Assembly: GCF_013337115.1 (NCBI RefSeq)
Contig: NZ_SGWE01000004.1
Coordinates: 1,064,001 to 1,128,000, forward strand
Reading direction: 5' to 3'
From: Deinococcus sp. JMULE3
GTDB lineage: Bacteria; Deinococcota; Deinococci; Deinococcales; Deinococcaceae
Length of the DNA: 64,000 nucleotides
Shown: positions 63,493 to 64,000 of the stretch, one piece after another
How positions within the stretch are numbered: position 1 is the stretch's first letter
How the letters are laid out: each line of letters begins with the position of its first letter
Made by a program: the position numbers and the translations under genes
The notes under the pieces: generated by a model
Told to the model about the DNA's origin: nothing
Database searches by the model: none
The model's input: the letters and a program-made list of their open reading frames with translations, nothing else

Positions 63493-64000
63493 ATGCTGCC
63501 TGACTTCCGCCCCGGTTCACTGAGTGCGTCCGCCCGCCCAGCGCGTGGCGGGGTCTTCCGCACCAACCTGGACCGCCGGATGCTGAACCAGCGGGTCGTG
63601 GGCGCCGTGCTGATCGCCACGCTGATCGCCGCGCTGTACCACCAGAACGACCCCTTCGAACGGCTCGCGCTGCCCGCCATGTCGATCCTGATGGGCGCCC
63701 TGCTCGCCACGCTGTCACTGACACGCGTACCGCTGCTGACCACCCAGATCGCCGGACTGACGATCGGCTGGGCGTACCTGCTCGCCAAGGTCGCATACAT
63801 CCTGTTCGCCCAGGGGGACGCGGGCCTGCCGATGCTGCTGAATCTCGCGCCGTGGGGTGGCGTGCTGCTCGCCTCGCACCTGTGGACGCTGGGGCCGCAG
63901 GCCAGCGCCCCCCTGAACGTCGCCGCGCTGGGCAGCCTGGCGGCGCTGCTGGCCGCGAAGGTCGCGCTTGAACCGGCCTCCGCGCAGTCGGACGTGACCG
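63493..64000 (+). CDS. Multi-helix membrane protein (partial, runs off the window)
   Basis: An open frame from ATG 63493 continues to the end of the window. The 169 visible residues start with a basic cytosolic stretch (LSASARPARGGVFRTNLDRR). About five membrane helices follow (VVGAVLIATLIAALYH, LALPAMSILMGALLATLSL, IAGLTIGWAYLLAKVAYILF, APWGGVLLASHLW, NVAALGSLAALLAAKVAL). This looks like the sensor half of a signalling protein such as a GGDEF protein or kinase, but the output domain lies beyond the window. No clear ribosome-binding site is seen. Confidence 0.65.
   Translation, partial: MLPDFRPGSLSASARPARGGVFRTNLDRRMLNQRVVGAVLIATLIAALYHQNDPFERLALPAMSILMGALLATLSLTRVPLLTTQIAGLTIGWAYLLAKVAYILFAQGDAGLPMLLNLAPWGGVLLASHLWTLGPQASAPLNVAALGSLAALLAAKVALEPASAQSDVT

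Overview
The window is GC-rich (roughly 65-70%), densely coded DNA that looks like a chromosome segment of a Deinococcus. I base this on the repertoire: a TelA-type stress protein, a DinB protein, an Ada-AlkA fusion, a photolyase-like protein, a ferritin-like Tat lipoprotein, a 14-subunit complex I with menaquinone-type layout, and many secreted proteins. At least fifteen genes have a TANNNT -10 box only 5-9 bases upstream of the start codon, the signature of leaderless mRNAs that are common in this genus. The genus is inferred; no rRNA is present to confirm it.

Layout. 1-3.8 kb: malate dehydrogenase, a small hypothetical gene, a two-gene MerR-like operon and a ferritin-like lipoprotein. 3.8-7.0 kb (minus): an M29 aminopeptidase behind an ArsR-DUF2087 regulator and a small helical protein, then ispF-trmL. 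7.1-8.9 kb (plus): a degenerate PAS-GGDEF protein and two paralogues resembling a cytosolic form of the secreted-repeat family. 8.9-13 kb (minus): a NUDIX hydrolase, a YigZ protein and a large SARP/NB-ARC-type activator. 13.3-20.3 kb (minus): permuted photolyase-like protein, PEP-mutase-family protein, Ada-AlkA, alpha/beta hydrolase, DinB. 20.3-25.3 kb: BsuPI protein, acetyltransferase, lipoprotein, TelA protein, and a uridine kinase broken by a small repeat. 25.4-30.4 kb: an ABC-F ATPase divergent from a FecR-CHASE2/GGDEF pair. 30.4-32.9 kb: an ArsR-controlled operon split by a complete IS5-type insertion sequence.

32.9-48.1 kb is a complete minus-strand nuo operon (nuoA to nuoN). Its junctions are nearly all overlapping or very short, except three spacers of about 100 bases. 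Those three spacers contain heptanucleotide tandem arrays; two of them form facing-arm hairpins. An AT-rich (about 43% GC) foreign-looking gene sits between nuoD and nuoE with 4-base overlaps on both sides.

48.4-64 kb: a histidine kinase with a pseudo-receiver, divergent from an MrfA-like helicase that carries a PcrA/UvrD-like Tudor tail; tRNA-Gln; a DUF4384 protein; a nuclease-DUF4357 fusion; an SDR; a subtilase; a cluster of four minus-strand tRNAs (two Arg, two Ser); a nitrilase-like protein lacking its catalytic Cys; and the 5-oxoprolinase genes pxpB-pxpC and pxpA, separated by an S41-like protein lacking the usual Lys.

Three classes of small dispersed repeats stand out. Family A (about 125-155 bp, six copies) often ends exactly at start or stop codons. 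Family B (about 135 bp, two copies) has one copy inside the uridine kinase gene. Heptanucleotide arrays occur at four loci. No CRISPR array, rRNA or prophage is present.
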